A stretch of 64,000 nt of DNA from Massariosphaeria phaeospora (GCA_011032825.1 JAADJZ010000023.1:310001-374000); one strand, 5' to 3'. Numbered from the stretch's first letter, positions 35,651 to 46,401 are shown. Numbers and translations are program-made. Notes: generated by a model from the letters alone, not told the origin.

Positions 35651-36185
35651 AAAGCTAGTTTCTATTAACACGTAAGTAGTTTTTAGTTATTTTAAAGTAC
35701 AACTGCGTACTTTGCTACTACTTCTTGTACTAGAAACGCCGTAGCAGTTAAAAACTCTAAGCAATATACTTAAATTTAAATTACAATTAAAGCTAGTACG
35801 CGATTTTATTACTAAATCGCTTACTTTAGCGCAAAGTAGTTTTTTTAGCTTGTAAAAAGAGCTAAATTACTGCTGCATTAGAACGCGCTTAAAGACTACC
35901 GTATTAAAAAGCTTAAAAATTAATTAGCAGAGATAACTAAGTAGAAATTGCGCAAACAAAAGTAGATTTAGATAAGTAGTACAATAGAGTATAGTAATAA
36001 ATTAGCGTAAGTAGCTACTAAAGCGTTTATAGCGCTTTAGCTATAAAAAAAGCGCGTAGTAAAAAGAGTTAAAAAAAAGCACAACTAGCTCTACAGCGCT
36101 GTAAAAACTATAGTAATACAAAGCACAATACTCAAACCTATTAAAAAAATACAAAAAAAGGTTTTAAATCTAAAGCTAGCACTAG
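35651..36185 (+). mobile_element. Divergent pogo-type transposase C-terminal relic
   Basis: The + strand reads QLKTLSNILKFKLQLKLV near 35750-35805, similar to the Fot1 copy (QLQTLSNTFKLESQLTLV), followed by stop-riddled Lys-rich sequence. It is a more divergent family member than the other copies. Confidence 0.45.
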
Positions 36186-36323
36186 GCTAGTAAATAAGTA
36201 AAAGTTGAGTTAAAGTTAAGTTAGCTTACGTTAGACTTTAACTTAACTTTAGCTTTAACTTGCGCTAATTACTAAGCAGCTTAAGTTAAAGTTAAGTTAA
36301 AGTAGTTAAAGCTTAAAGTTATA

Positions 36324-36771
36324 ACGTACTTTATAAGTTCGCCGAACACATAGGTTCGCCGAACACTTGTTTTTACTAAAGAAAATTAATAATCTAAGAC
36401 TTAATAACTCTAGATCTACTTAAAAGAATTTTCTAAAAATTTTACTACTAAGCTGCATTTATATAAACTTTAAGATTCTAAGGTTACTAAGCTCTAGCCT
36501 TAGTATTTAAAAAGCTATTAAAGAAAGCCTAAATTATAGGAATTATTTTAGCGTATTTTTTATTTCTAGAATTAGACTAGGTAGAGCTTAGTAATATTAG
36601 AATTGAAAAGTTAATGTATACAGAAATAACATATTAAATTTTTAAAAAATTCTATTAAGTAGATCTAGAGTTATTAAGCCTTAGATTATTGATTTTCTTT
36701 AGTAAAAACAAGTGTTCGGCGAACTTGTGTGTTCGGCAAACCTATGTGTCCAGCGAACCTATAAAGTACGT
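36324..36771. mobile_element. Fot1-ended MITE 1
   Basis: 448 bp, flanked by TA (36322-36323 and 36772-36773), with ACGTACTTTATAAG ends and long inverted arms (ACTAAAGAAAATTAATAATC and complement). Next to the ends lie repeats of GTTCGCCGAACAC at 17-bp period: two units on the left, three (degenerate) on the right. It has no coding sequence and presumably depends on Fot1-type transposase. Confidence 0.8.
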
Positions 36772-36982
36772 TAGTTAAGTTTTACATAATATTTATAACT
36801 TATATTAATATTAAGTTTTTTATGTATATTTATTATATTTATTTATTATAGTTTTTTAACTATTTAAGTAGCTTTAACTTAACTTTTAACTTAAAGCTTT
36901 AACTACTCTAACTTAACTTCTACCTATGCTAGGTTAACTTTAACTTAAAAATATATTAAAATATAGAATTGTAGAGGTTTGT

Positions 36983-37040
36983 GCTAACTTAACTTATACC
37001 TACGCTAAAACCTTTTAGCGTAGGTATAAGTTAAGTTAGC
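36983..37040. repeat. Perfect 28-bp-arm palindrome
   Basis: Arms 36983-37010 and 37013-37040 are exact reverse complements with a 2-nt spacer. A related palindrome with a few transitions sits at 26948-27005. Confidence 0.9.
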
Positions 37041-37249
37041 ACTAGAGTTTTACGTAAGCTAACTTAACTTTAACTTAACTTATACCTATTTACTGCTTAC
37101 TTAGTATGTACTACTTAACTACTAACGTAAACTACTAGTAACTCGGCTAAACTAGTAACCTAGCCAAAAATGCTTGGCACAACTAACTTATCTTAAAGAA
37201 TATTAAATTAATTGCTATTAAATAAGAAACCTGCGTACATCGTGCTAGC

Positions 37250-37928
37250 TACGCTAGCAAATAAGTAGAAAGTACTTATTAATAGGTATAAGTTAAGTTA
37301 TAAGTTGCACAAACTTTAAGTTAAAGTTTTTTTTATAATTATAACGTACTTTACGGGTTCGCTGCCTACACGGGTTCGCTGCCTACCGAATTTTACTAAA
37401 GAAAATCAATAATCTAGAGCTTAATAACTCTTAACCTACTTGATAAAATTCTCTAAAAATTTAATATATTATTTCTGTATATATAAACTTTCTAGTTCTA
37501 AGATTACTAAGCTCTAGCTAGTTTAGAAGAGTAGATAGCTTAGAGCGCACGAACAATTTAAGCTTTTCTTTAATAACTTTCTAAATACTAAAGTTGTAGC
37601 TTAGTAATCTAGAAATCTAAAAGTTTATGTAGATGCAGCTTAGTAGTAAAAATTTTAGAGAATTTTATTAAGTAGGTTAAGAGTTATTAAGCTCTAGATT
37701 ATTAATTTTCTTTAGTAAAATTCAGTAGGCGGCGAACTCGTGTAGGCGGCGAACTCGTAAAGTACGTTAACAGCTAGTTATAATAAGTTTATTAACCTAA
37801 AAGTAGTACCTATAACCTAACTTTAACCTACGCTTTGATTACTCTAACTTAACTTTAACTCTAGGTTTGTGCAACTCTAACTCAATCTATACCCAACGAT
37901 AAGTACTCTCTACTTATTCGCTAGCGTA
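37250..37928. mobile_element. Inverted-repeat element opened by MITE 2
   Basis: The left end (ACGCTAGCAAATAAGTAGAA) and right end (reverse complement ACGCTAGCGAATAAGTAGAG) pair over about 70 bp. The interior right of MITE 2 matches 27054-27222. The same left end occurs at about 26590. No coding sequence was seen. Confidence 0.5.
37344..37767. mobile_element. Fot1-ended MITE 2, with identifiable empty site
   Basis: 424 bp between TA at 37342-37343 and 37768-37769. Ends are ACGTACTTTACGGG followed by GTTCGCTGCCTAC twice at 17-bp spacing. The inner arms resemble MITE 1. The joined flanks (TATAATTATA + ACAGCTAG) occur uninterrupted at about 27046-27062, showing insertion with TA duplication. Confidence 0.85.
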
Positions 37929-38646
37929 ATACTAGGTATAATGCTTAAGCAAAGTAGTTATACGTTAAAGCTTAATAGAATTAGTATTACATAAGCTATA
38001 GCTATAGTTCTTAACGCATATTATAGCCCTAGATTAGAGCTTTAAAATAGTGTAGTAACTATCTAGATAGCTCTACTATAAGTAAAGTTATTAAGCTTTG
38101 AACCTAAGAATTTAATGCCAAGGAATTTTGTCGGGTTCACTAGTGTGTCGGGTTCGCTGGTGCTTTACGTTAGTAGTAACTAGTAAATATTAGCTGATTA
38201 TTAGCTGCGCAGGTATTAGCGGCAACTAATAGCGTAGACTAGAAAAACAAAAGAATGTGGGCGGTAATAGACGTCAAGCGAAAGACGTCGCAGATCTCCC
38301 GAATCACAGGCTCATTGGCTCGCTCGCCTATTTGTCTTCAGTCAAGCTGGCATCACTGTGGAGGGCTTGTGATCTTCTGGCGACTTGGTTGATTGATTAA
38401 CCTGCTTCTTTTGATTAACGCGCTGCGCCGATCACTCCCGAGGGCTAGGATCATCGTTCTTGGGCACCCACAATCGTTGGACAGGCCAGGGCGACGGAGT
38501 GATTTCGATGTAAGAGGAAAGTATTGGCGACCTGGGCTGACGTGCAGTATATAGCTAAACTCTTCGCGCAATTCAGAATTCTAACTTCAGCCTTTCCAAA
38601 TTAATACCTCACATAACCCCACGACAGTCTCTTTGGAAGGTCACTA

Positions 38647-40342
38647 ATGAGCAACCCGGGCCATGAACGCACCACCGGAGATGGTGGATCTCCAGAAAGA
38701 AAAAAGTCACCAGAAAGAAGAAAGTCACGGAAGATCAGCAGTAAGAGAACGGATTCCACGAAGAAGGAATATAGAGGGAATCCAATTAAGACAAAGGAAG
38801 AACGTGCAAAGAGTTCCCCGTTGCTTGGTGATATTGAATTCAAGAAGGACAACTCAAAGAGAGGAGTCGTGAGGCCTGAAGGTGATCTGAAGAATTATAT
38901 CGAGTCCATGGGAATCAAACTGAAAACGGATAACCCCACGATCGACATTCTTTCAATCAAACTTGGCGCCTTGGACTCGCTGAGTCGACCGGACAAGCGC
39001 AAGATGTTGCGCGGACTTGCAAACTCGGACAAGTACCCGAAAGAAGAAACAAATGAGGATCCCCTTGAGCATTCGCGCAAACCTTTATACCCGAAAGAAG
39101 TAATTCAGGTCATGATCAGCAACAATAGTAAGCAGTCGGAGAAGTTCGGCGGAGAGAGCACGGTATCACTGGCGACCGTGCTCGTTCTCGGTATCGGGTT
39201 ACAAAATCGTTCAGAAGTATATAACGCCGGCAAGGACTCTACAACAGGGAAGATCTCGGTGCATTCTGACGCTCTCTTTGCTGAGCTCGTTGGCTGTGTT
39301 GACGCCGACACCATGAATGAGTTGTCGCATTACCTTCGCCCACCGTTAATGACACTGGAGAAATTGCCTGACTTCATCTATTATGCCGTTCGACAGTACG
39401 TATAACCTGGCAACAGGGTGACTCGTCCTCGCTAGATCCTCTGTCAACCAAGATACCGCTTTGGCGGAGCTTCTTTCATGACATGAAGGACCAGCGAGGA
39501 AAGAGAACACTGGGCCAACATGTCTGGAAAGAAAGCGCGGCTGACATTGCGATTTTGCAATTAGAATCGCACGTTCACAGAAAAAGGACCGCTCGCCCGA
39601 GCCAGTGAAGCTAGCTATAGAGACTGTGAATGCAATTTCAACTGTGCTCGAACAATTGAATGAGAAAACCAAAGAAGGAGAGGAGGGCAAGGAAGGGGAG
39701 AACAAGAGGAAGAGGTTGATTGGACTCAAGTCCTTGTTGACGAGGACGCTCTCGAAGGCCCACACACCCAAAGTAGCTCATGACCAACTAGAGGAAATGA
39801 GCAGGGATCTTGGCTGCCATGCTGGGTTGCTTCTCGCGGGGGTTCAACGGTACATTTGCAAGGCCCAAGAGAGCGTGGCCGACAAGAAAGAGCTATGTGA
39901 CCTCTTCATCGAGGCTTCCTCAGGCTTCCTGTCGGCAATCCCTATGGCTGGCTGTTTGAGTGCATCTTTAGGGGCTGCGGCCAAGGACCGCGCACATAAG
40001 TGGTATTTTGATAACAGAGCAGGACAAGAAGGTCAATTAAGCAGAGACGTCCGACAGCATTTCGACGAATTCATCTCCGCGCCAATTTTCTTCGACGGAG
40101 AATTTGTGTCCATGGAGGAGACAAAGGAGGGGACGAAGGAGAATGTAATAAAGGTGGACTGGGAGGAGTTCAACAAATGGTATAGTCAGGTGATATCGTG
40201 GAATGAAATGCGAAATGAGATGATAGTATGGGAAGAGAAGGCCGCAAAAAAGGAGCGCAAGGCCGCAAGCAAAAAGCCCGTGGACGAGATAGAGCAGGGG
40301 AGCCAAAAGAAGAAAAGACACTTCGGGTACAGGGGTAAATAA
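38647..40342 (+). CDS. Hypothetical protein, Lys/Glu-rich ends, island-border gene
   Basis: I do not recognise this family. Two exons, 38647-39395 and 39565-40342, with a 169-nt intron (GTACGT..CTGAC..TTAG), give about 508 residues: AVRQ|IARSQKKDRSPEPVKLAI. The N-terminal 70 residues are rich in Lys, Arg, Ser and Glu (PERKKSPERRKSRKISSKRT) and look disordered or nuclear. The middle is mixed, with possible helices (SDALFAELVGCVDADTMNEL). The second exon has KLAIETVNAISTVLEQLNEK, a small hydrophobic patch (FLSAIPMAGCLSASLGAAA) and a Lys-rich tail. No signal peptide. The reading frame is intact although it begins only about 400 bp from the RIP-degraded island, while reading frames on both sides are broken. 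The single-intron model depends on my splice choice. Confidence 0.55.
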
Positions 40343-40460
40343 TGTCACTTCGCCACTCTCCGTGGCCACAGTAGATCAACTGACGGAGAGGTTCCTATTG
40401 GTATATCTCACGATTTGTAAAGGTTTTCGCCAATTAACAAGCGTTGTTCTTCCGCGGCAG

Positions 40461-40970
40461 CTATTTGCTTGCTGTGGCGAAGCAAGCCATAGTTACGGGT
40501 ATGACCTGCAAGGCACACGTACAATACCTCCATTCGCTGCCGGTTTGTTCCTTAAGGGGAAGCTTCTTCAGCATATTGCACAGGTCAAGCTTCTTAGTCC
40601 AATCTAGCGAGTCTGCATTTGTCGGATCATCAGATTCTAGTATCTCATATGCTACGCTATCCCGGGTGATGTATTTGATGTTAATTCCCAGCAGTCTGCA
40701 TGGAAACACTCTATCAAGTGTCTAAATTATCCATTGCTCGGGTTCGCGAGGTGTAGCCATTGCTGGGATCATGATTAAACGGAAACTATCGCTGTCTCCC
40801 GAATCGTCGTCACCAAGAAGGTTGTTTCAAGGCGTACCCTGCTAGTCCTCGATCACCCCGTCTGCAAGCCTCGCGAACAGTTTATACTGACGCTCTAATA
40901 GATTCTTCAGCTCACTAAGGACATCTGCTTTCTCAGTCGTGGCTGCGTCTTTGTTCCGGATCTAGCTCAT
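40461..40970 (-). pseudogene. Decayed reading frame with four internal stops
   Basis: One frame of 169 codons reads as plausible protein (VLSELKNLLERQYKLFARLA, FRLIMIPAMATPREPEQWII, YITRDSVAYEILESDDPTNA) but is cut by TAG at 40962-40964, TAG at 40842-40844, TGA at 40827-40829 and TAG at 40722-40724, ending at TAG 40461-40463. The TAG stops fit CAG-to-TAG. No family is recognised. It is convergent with the preceding gene. Confidence 0.45.
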
Positions 40971-41479
40971 TTTGCAAAGCTGAATATTCCAGCAGAATTG
41001 AACAATTGAGCTTGGTATCTTGTTTCTCTCTTTATAGGGACGATCGTCTGTTGCAAATGATGTTGGCATGGAAGGGTGCGGTGGTAGTATCCACGACGGG
41101 AATCCCATTCGCGAATTTCCAGTTTGCTTGTCTGAAGATGAATGTCTCCAGAACTGGCAGCTAAGCCGAGCATACGTACAGTCTGCATGCACTAAGAATG
41201 AATGAATGAGTGATGAATAGGGGGGGTATCATGGTGCCGTATCCCGCGTCCGCTATGCTATGCAAAAAAAGGCCGCTCAGAGACAGACAGACAGACGGAT
41301 AGAAACATACACAAAATCCTAGTAAGTGCCAAAAAACAGCTGGAGAGCTAAGCTGTACACGCCCAACGCAGCAATTCCCCGCTATGCAATGCAACGCAAC
41401 CCAATTCTAATGCAAAACCTAACCAACTGTCCAACACGAAGAGTAAAAATGCAGACTCACATCTCCCTCACCCTTCCCC
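40971..41479. other. Intergenic, haspin 3' flank
   Basis: No gene is supported. An ACAGACAGACAG-type short repeat lies near 41281-41298. Confidence 0.5.
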
Positions 41480-43537
41480 TTACGTCCCCCCCTCCACATC
41501 CCCCACCCCCAACCACGCCCTCTCCACCGCCCAAACCACCACCTCCGTCGCGCTGCCCAACGCTTCTCCCTCTCCGTTTCCCAACAACACATCGGGCTCC
41601 AACGCAGCCGCCACCCTCTGCAGCACGCGGTGCAGCTTCACAGCCCGCTTGTGCACTTTCGCAGCGTCGGCAGCGTGCACGCCGACGACGTTCGCCATGA
41701 CGGCGCGCGTCGACAGGGCCGCGGGCTCGTAGCCCGAGAGGTGGTCGAGCAGTTTGGCGAGGACGAAGTGTAGCCAGACGAGATTGGTGCGCGGGTGGAA
41801 GAGGGACCATGTAGAAGGGGGTGGGGCAGAGGCGGGGTGGTGTGTGCTCTTGCGCGGGGAGCGGCGGAGAGGAGAGGGTGCTTGGGGGGGAGATTGGTAT
41901 TGGGGTTGGGGTTGAGGTTTTCGGGGGGAGCGGCGGGGTGTGGTGGATTGCGTTGGTTGTTGGTGAAGGGGTTGTGCTGAGATATTTGCGGCTGTGCGCA
42001 TGTAGCGGTATATTTCGTATTGGTATTCATGGGCGGCGTCGCCTTCGAAGAGCGCGGGGTCTTTGTCTAGGTCGAGGTAGACGACGTCTGGGGTGTTAGA
42101 GCTTAATGCCGACGTTGATGCGGGACCACAGAATAGAGAAGGCGAGGACGGAGATGCGGAGGGTCGCTGGACGATGTCGGCGCGGGAGAGCGTGTAGTCG
42201 ATTACGGTAGTCTCGAGGCCCGAGAAGCCCAGCTTCCGTCTCAAGGGGTCTTTGATAGTCGGCTCGATGACGCCACCGCCTGCTCTCGAAGACCGGATAC
42301 ATATATTCTCGAGATGTAGATCGCGGTGCTCGAATCTGCAGGCTGCCTCCGCCTTCGCGACGCTCAGACACACGCCCCAGAATACGTCCCAGACCTCCCA
42401 TATTGTACCCATCCCACCAGCATCCATGACCTTCTCGCAGTCGGTCCCAGCGTCTTCCATTTCGATGATGGCCCACAGCTGCGTATCCTCATAGCTTGCT
42501 TTCTTCGACGGATCAGGAAATTCGGACTTCTTGCCACGCGGCCTGGTCTTATTCCAGGCTTTCCAGGCGTGAGTAAAAGAGGTAGATGGACGGCCTTGCA
42601 ATATGGTAAGGTCGCGGAAGTGGGTGAAGCCGGGGATGTCATTGAGGTTCTGGAGAAGCCTAAGTTCGGAGTAGACGTCTTGAACTTGGGATTTCCATTG
42701 ATCGTTCTCTTCGCGCTGCGCCCTCTCCTTTTCCGCTTGGATTTTCAAATCCTTGCTTTCTCTTGTATTTCCTATCCGGCATTCAAAAGGTAATGGCGCA
42801 CTTGGTGGTGTTTTCAAAGCCACGACTTTCAGCACGGATTCTTCTCTGGTCCCTTTTTTGGCAGATGTAGCGCTTAGCCTGTAGACTTCCGAGAAAGAGG
42901 CCTCCGCAATCTTGGTTATCTCGAAGTGTTCGTCTATTGCATCCGACCACTCGTCAAATGAGACCAGCTTATTCCAATCACTCAGTGGTAATAACGGCGC
43001 AGCATACGCAGAGTATATATCTAGGGGCTCGGGTGTAGCATCGGGTGTAGGAGGAAAGTGCATATTCGGTGGAGGGGCTTCAGGCCTTTCTGTCTTCGGC
43101 GGTCGCGGTTTTGCGGTTCGGACGGGTGTTGTTGTTGCTGCTGATTGCCCTCCGACATGTTGTGTGGTGATACGTCCTTGCGATTGCCCTGTTGGTTTGG
43201 ACGGAGAATGCTTCTTTGTCTGGGTATCAATGCCATTGCTTGCACAATCCTTCTTTGTCGCTTCCTCCTTGTGCCGCACCACCTCTTTGTCGTCCACCCC
43301 ATGTCCTCCTCCCAGTGTCAAGGCACCGAGCTCGGCCTCGATCTCTTCAATAGCATTGTTCGGCTCAGACGTCTTCTTCTCCTTCTGCCTCTTCTCGTGC
43401 CCCTCGTTCTGCGATGGCTTCACTTTCGGCCCCGCTTCCCCCACCAGAAACTCGTCTTTGTCGGGCGACAAGAACTTGGAGTAAGTCGCAGACGGTTTCG
43501 CGACGGCACGTTTGCCATAGACCTGTTTGGCCGGCAT
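41480..43537 (-). CDS. Haspin-family histone H3 Thr3 kinase
   Basis: Intronless, about 685 residues from MPAKQVYGKRAVAKPSATYS (the frame is open upstream to 43615, but this start fits the family). The kinase part begins near residue 210: SFDEWSDAIDEHFEITKIAE, a degenerate glycine loop ASFSEVYRL, Lys in VLKVVAL, the catalytic loop FEHRDLHLENICI (about 403), and DYT in place of DFG (TVIDYTLSR, about 443). The HRDLH and DYT signatures are diagnostic of haspin, which phosphorylates histone H3 Thr3 at mitosis to recruit the chromosomal passenger complex. The N-terminal third is Lys/Glu-rich and low-complexity. The C-terminal lobe has a Pro/Arg/Ser-rich insertion (about 530-600) before NLVWLHFVLAKLLDHLSGYE. 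Confidence 0.9.
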   Translation of the reverse strand: MPAKQVYGKRAVAKPSATYSKFLSPDKDEFLVGEAGPKVKPSQNEGHEKRQKEKKTSEPNNAIEEIEAELGALTLGGGHGVDDKEVVRHKEEATKKDCASNGIDTQTKKHSPSKPTGQSQGRITTQHVGGQSAATTTPVRTAKPRPPKTERPEAPPPNMHFPPTPDATPEPLDIYSAYAAPLLPLSDWNKLVSFDEWSDAIDEHFEITKIAEASFSEVYRLSATSAKKGTREESVLKVVALKTPPSAPLPFECRIGNTRESKDLKIQAEKERAQREENDQWKSQVQDVYSELRLLQNLNDIPGFTHFRDLTILQGRPSTSFTHAWKAWNKTRPRGKKSEFPDPSKKASYEDTQLWAIIEMEDAGTDCEKVMDAGGMGTIWEVWDVFWGVCLSVAKAEAACRFEHRDLHLENICIRSSRAGGGVIEPTIKDPLRRKLGFSGLETTVIDYTLSRADIVQRPSASPSSPSLFCGPASTSALSSNTPDVVYLDLDKDPALFEGDAAHEYQYEIYRYMRTAANISAQPLHQQPTQSTTPRRSPRKPQPQPQYQSPPQAPSPLRRSPRKSTHHPASAPPPSTWSLFHPRTNLVWLHFVLAKLLDHLSGYEPAALSTRAVMANVVGVHAADAAKVHKRAVKLHRVLQRVAAALEPDVLLGNGEGEALGSATEVVVWAVERAWLGVGDVEGGT

Positions 43538-45796
43538 TTCGAGCGAAGGTGGTGCGGAGCGAGTGGAGGTGGGGTGGATTGAGGTTCGAGTGTGCGGACA
43601 AGGGTCTGTTGGCAATTCTCCACTTTGGGGCTAGTCTCGAACAGTTGGTGGGGCAACCGCAACAGAACGTCATGGACTTCTGGGGTTCATGCTGAAGTGT
43701 GAAATAGTAATACCTCGTTTATCCTGACACTTGAATAGTAGAGCACTACCCTTATCCGCACTCAATCTGCACAGACAACACGAAGGCGTCGATATGGATG
43801 TAGTACAGTAGCGGCGAGTGCAAGTCTCATGTCGCTAACCTGCTCCCGCTATAAGAGAGCAAAGTCGAAGCTAACCTTAATACCTGGTATTATGATTACT
43901 GACAATAACGACAAAAGTCCACGACTAGGTAGACAGTCTAATTGAAACGCAATTACCAATCGAAGGATATCAGACAAGAGCATCGAGTGGTAGCTGGGAA
44001 TTCACACAAGACTTAGTAATATGCGCTGGGGAGACCGACATGCTTTCACCGCCGATGGGTCCCGCTGCTACATCTACAATCTATCAGCGTCTAGACTCGA
44101 GGGCGGGTCTTTCTGTGCACGAAATCTGACGTTCTTGTTCCTACTAGCTAGCGATCGTTGGTTAGTCTGAGCGTTGCTGTCGTTGTTGCCATGATATAAC
44201 CGACTAGTCAACTAGTGCTTCTTCACTCTTTCCACTTACCAATTTGTACCTACCGCTCAACATGTAACCATGCCACTAGTGGATTTTCGAAGGACTCGAC
44301 ACCGATCCGCGAGACTTCGCTTGGCGCCTGGTCGTTTCGATCCGTAGGACAACCGCGTGGGACGTTGCGGGCGTGCAAGAGAGGGGCTCGGGATGCCAGA
44401 TTCGTGCTGCTGTTACTGTCGTACGCCCGCCGGCGAGTGATTCGAGGGTTGACTCGTTAGATGCGTGTTACACGGAGTACCTGACAGTCGAATTGCCTCC
44501 CGGTGATATTTAGTTTTGCAGAAAGGCATACGAGACAGGAGTAGTAGGCCATAGAACAGGAGTGAGAGTACTTCTTCCGGGTATGCGATCCACGCAACGC
44601 TCGTTCAGTCTTGTGACCGCCGTGAATGAAGCTCCTATTCGCAATGTATAATGTCCGGATTAATCACTGGGACATGCACGTCGATGGAAGAGCGTCGCAA
44701 GAGATTGCGGCGAACGTACGGGACTGAGTCTGTAACGTGTCAATGTGGCTACTCCTGCTCACCTACATGAGACATGAGTACTCAGCGCTGGGCACTATGT
44801 GTTGGCAACCTCCCAGAACTGCGACTGTTTGTGCTCTTGATCAAAGACAGCGGCAGTTGTCCATAAATCCCGCAAGTCTTGGGCTTCTATCTGGCAATGT
44901 TCGCGGAGGACAAAGTCAAAAGTCAAGGTGGAGGTTCGGAATCTCGTTTCAGAAGTTGAATAGTCGCCTGCTGTCAATTTGTAGGTTGTCGTCAAGCGCC
45001 TATTGTGAATTGTTCCGTTAGCAGTGTCCGCATAGGCGCATATGCAGCCCGCTGGCTTCACCTTCTTGGACGCCGATCGTATGCCGCTCGAAGCTACCGC
45101 AGCGAATCGACCACGCCGTCTAATCACAAGCAATCTGAAATCCGCAGCCCAACGTAACAACGTTGTGGTTACGGACAAGAAATGCCAAGTCCGCTGTGAT
45201 CTGCTCGACTGCCGTTTTTGAATTGTCCCATCTAGCGGAGGCCGTATGCTTGGCTGAGCCAAGAGGTCCTTTGTAACCCTGCTCCCACCGCAAAGGACCA
45301 CTTTGCGCGGACGAGATTGAGCGTTGTGCACGCTCTTGGCCAGCGGTACAACATATGTGCTTGCCTTGGCGCGGAACTCCCGCGCCCGGAAATGTACGGT
45401 AAGCCTCATGTTCCATCAAGCAAGGAATCTTGTGGTGAGAAACTTCCTTGCATTCGTGCGGTCGAGCTGATTTATCGCATCGTCTGTGTTGCGCGTCGTG
45501 TTGCGTAGGAAACTCGAAAGCATCCGAATACAGTCACCCTTGCGAGCGACTATAGAAAGATAGAGCGGATCAGCGAGTAATTCCACAGTGTTGAGGGCGT
45601 TACTGGCTTCTAGGCTGAGGGCTCGCGTCCGCTTCGTAGTCGTCGTACGTGTACGTGTACGGAAGGCTCACAATGTGCTGTCCACGCCAAGGCGTGTGTC
45701 GAGTCAACATCGGCAATTGATGGCCAAGAATGTGTTCCGGTTGTCCAGCGCTTTTGATCACTGCCAAGCGCGGAGAAGGACCGTAATTATGCCAAG
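43538..45796. other. Gene-poor region
   Basis: No gene with domain or splice support. The longest frame (44795-45409, minus) has no recognisable feature. Confidence 0.4.
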
Positions 45797-45886
45797 AAAT
45801 TCCGTAGAAGACCACCACGCCAAGAGTGGTGCAAAGGAAATGTGCTCTGGGCAGACGAATTTAAGATTCATCAAGAGAAATTGCCA
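45797..45886 (+). mobile_element. Tc1-like transposase scrap
   Basis: One frame reads RPPRQEWCKGNVLWADEF then KIHQEK. VLWADEFKI resembles the VIWSDESKF block around the second catalytic Asp of Tc1/IS630 transposases, preceded by the usual RL-WC segment. A stop lies upstream and the match ends quickly, so at best it is a small relic. Confidence 0.3.
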
Positions 45887-45901
45887 AGAAGAGGAGTACA
45901 A

Positions 45902-46401
45902 TCACCACCAGTTCTGTAAAACATTGTCTTCAGGGGGGTTGACAACACTCACGATGACCGTGCTGAACAATCCATATTTGACGTATCTGGAAGTCTTGGT
46001 ATGAAAGGCACTGCCATCTTCGACGTGTGTTGTGCGTCGAGATCGTCTGGAGATCCTCAAGGGAGATCGCCAGTAGTAGAAAAGCCCAGAACGCCAAGGG
46101 TTGGCGTTATTATATTGTGACCACTCTTGAGAGATCGGAAGGGAGGGAAGGGTGCCAGAACTCACGATGCCGCCTTGGTGTTGCGGGCCAAGCGTTTTTG
46201 TAACGAAGGCCGTTTAGTGTAAGGAAAGCGAACGCACAAGACATGGTAGCAGAGTGTGCGATGGCGTACGACATTGATGAGGCTCTTGGCTGTAAACGTG
46301 ACAATGGGAAGAGGAAAATACTCACGTGTGATGCGACCGCTTTCCGATGTCGCCGGCTCCCCCACGATGCAAGCAGAGGTCGTGTTGGCTTGGCTATGCA
46401 T
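45902..46401 (-). CDS. Doubtful intron-dense mini-gene
   Basis: From ATG 46401 the frame can be kept through four pieces: 46401-46326, 46289-46166, 46055-45953 and 45913-45902. It uses GTGAGT donors each time and acceptors TTTACAG, CTTGAG and TTTACAG. The result is about 104 residues, Arg/Ser/Thr-rich, ending FSTVINWW, with no recognised domain. A further GTGAGT donor with a CCCACAG acceptor lies upstream, but its joined frame meets a TGA. Two introns would be only 36 and 39 nt, shorter than any other here, so chance is a real alternative. Confidence 0.2.

Larger units (their letters stand above)
26430..38230. repeat. AT-rich, RIP-degraded transposon island
   Basis: Base composition shifts sharply near 26430 and back near 38230. 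Inside, reading frames are saturated with TAA/TAG. Paired repeat copies differ mainly by C/T and G/A, the mark of repeat-induced point mutation. The recognisable content is Fot1/pogo and Mutator-like transposase relics plus their MITEs, nested in one another. Parts not assigned below (about 26430-26690, 26890-27225, 36185-36323, 36772-37250, 37930-38230) consist of short TTAACTTAACC-type motifs, partial inverted repeats and further element ends that I could not resolve. Confidence 0.9.

Noticed and set aside
38131..38164. Possible additional Fot1-type end with GGGTTC repeats
   Set aside because: The repeats are near a TTTACGTTA end but the orientation and spacing do not match the other elements, so it was not called.
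26430..38230. Centromere or telomere-proximal DNA
   Set aside because: AT-rich, but the content is resolved as transposon copies with target duplications. No telomere repeat array was seen, and gene-bearing DNA continues on both sides.
44795..45409. 204-codon minus-strand frame
   Set aside because: No domain or family resemblance; codon use and residue order look random.
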